Source: Atribacter laminatus (GTDB lineage Bacteria; Atribacterota; Atribacteria; Atribacterales; Atribacteraceae). Taken from it: a DNA stretch of 64,000 nucleotides. This document shows positions 63,452 through 64,000 of this stretch, one piece after another. Both the position numbers and the translations under genes were made by a program. Every line of letters begins with the position of its first letter. Position 1 is the stretch's first letter. The notes beneath the pieces are model-generated. The model saw nothing but the letters and a program-made list of their open reading frames with translations, did not search any database and was not told where the DNA came from. The stretch spans positions 1,364,001 to 1,428,000 of the forward strand of contig NZ_CP065383.1 in assembly GCF_015775515.1 (NCBI RefSeq), read 5' to 3'.

Positions 63452-64000
63452 TTAGGAAATCGGTTTTAAAACCACACAACCTAGTGGGGGGAGATTTAAA
63501 TCCACCGAATAAGGTTTTCCATGGCTGGGAATATTCTGAGCATAAACCTGCCCAAGGTTTCCAATATTACTTCCCCCATAATTTTCAGAATCACTGTTCA
63601 ATACCTCGTGGTAAATACCTTTTTTAGGAACACCAAGTCGATATCCCAAGCGTGGGACGGGAGTAAAGTTACAGGCAAAAATTAAAAATTCATCAGAGTT
63701 TCTGCTTTTTCGAACAAAGGAAAGAGTTGAGTTTTCTGAATCATCACAATCGATCCATTCAAAACCATTCCAAGAATTGTCAATTTCCCAGAGTGATTTT
63801 TCTTGCTTATATAAATAATTGAGATCCCTTACAAATAATTGAAGCTTTCGATGGGTATCATAATCGAGTAGATTCCAATTCAAACCAGCATCATGATCCC
63901 ATTCGCTCCATTGGCCAATTTCGTTTCCCATAAAGAGAAGTTTTTTTCCCGGAAATCCAAACATGGTTGCATAGCTTAGGCGAAGATTGGCAAATTTTTG
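63452..64000 (-). CDS. glgB: Glycogen branching enzyme, C-terminal part (5' end beyond right edge)
   Basis: The frame runs from the stop at 63452 to the window edge without an intervening stop. It reads FANLRLSYATMFGFPGKKLLFMGNEIGQW at its upstream end, the characteristic late block of 1,4-alpha-glucan branching enzymes. The C-terminal all-beta domain follows, ending VDLNLPPLGCVVLKP. The conserved GH13 catalytic region must lie outside the window. It makes alpha-1,6 branches in glycogen. The ATG at 63964 is internal and not the start. Confidence 0.93.
   Translation of the reverse strand, partial: QKFANLRLSYATMFGFPGKKLLFMGNEIGQWSEWDHDAGLNWNLLDYDTHRKLQLFVRDLNYLYKQEKSLWEIDNSWNGFEWIDCDDSENSTLSFVRKSRNSDEFLIFACNFTPVPRLGYRLGVPKKGIYHEVLNSDSENYGGSNIGNLGQVYAQNIPSHGKPYSVDLNLPPLGCVVLKPIS

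Noticed and set aside
18000-64000. CRISPR array suspected from recurring palindromes
   Set aside because: The copies are scattered over the window, lack regular spacing and unique spacers, and no cas gene is present.

Overview
The window looks like a chromosomal stretch of an AT-rich, strictly anaerobic, probably diderm, sugar-fermenting bacterium. It holds 55 complete protein-coding genes, two genes cut by the window edges and one gene split by an insertion sequence. No rRNA, tRNA, CRISPR array or phage structural gene is visible. The lineage cannot be proven from the sequence. Pyrophosphate-type phosphofructokinase, 2-hydroxyacyl-CoA dehydratase-like enzymes, desulforedoxin and superoxide-reductase-like proteins, several sugar ABC systems and uroporphyrinogen-decarboxylase-like proteins beside sugar transporters would fit the Atribacterota or a similar fermentative phylum; this is inference.

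Layout. 1-9 kb: a TPR-like secreted protein (cut by the left edge), an acyltransferase with a zinc ribbon, two tiny cysteine proteins, HtrA, PPi-phosphofructokinase, a glycogen-binding-domain protein, a ClpP-fold membrane protease and a DUF1848 protein. 9-16 kb: a three-gene operon (class II aldolase, CobT-like protein, threonine aldolase), secreted proteins (degenerate superoxide-reductase fold, Gln-rich, Kelch) and an OFA-type transporter. 16-23 kb: a URO-D-like protein and a sugar ABC system without its own ATPase. 23-31 kb: a CDF metal transporter behind a leader with alternative hairpins, signal peptidase I, an S24 repressor, phosphohexomutase plus epimerase, a class II aldolase and a second HtrA-like protease. 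31-36 kb: an accessory zone with two insertion sequences, one of which sits exactly inside a small membrane-protein gene. 36-44 kb: a complete polar amino acid ABC system, NamZ-like protein, MntP, a radical SAM protein, MutY and a homocysteine-methyltransferase-like protein. 45-52 kb: an operon of FGGY kinase, URO-D-like protein and a ribose-type ABC system with two permeases. 52-64 kb: a glycosyltransferase, a 2-hydroxyacyl-CoA dehydratase-like trio, SYLF protein, acyl-CoA ligase, fructose-6-phosphate aldolase-like protein, aminotransferase plus PdxA-like dehydrogenase, and the C-terminal end of a glycogen branching enzyme.

The genes suggest import of sugars and amino acids by at least three ABC systems, phosphorylation and aldol cleavage of unusual sugars (FGGY kinase, two class II aldolases, FSA-like aldolase, PdxA-like dehydrogenase), glycolysis through PPi-PFK, and glycogen storage. 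The three substrate-binding-protein genes are each followed by a terminator-like hairpin before the permease gene, which would give excess binding protein.

The most striking non-coding feature is a family of modular, palindromic intergenic repeats. They recur at about ten places (best at 18.06-18.42, 31.4-31.8, 33.08-33.6, 39.2-39.5, 59.4-59.6, 60.6-60.9 and 63.27-63.35 kb) in a conserved module order, and one copy is split by an IS481-type element. Other highlights are the IS4-type insertion with a 13-bp inverted repeat and 7-bp target duplication that allows the broken host gene to be rebuilt, and the possible new riboswitch-like leader before the CDF transporter.
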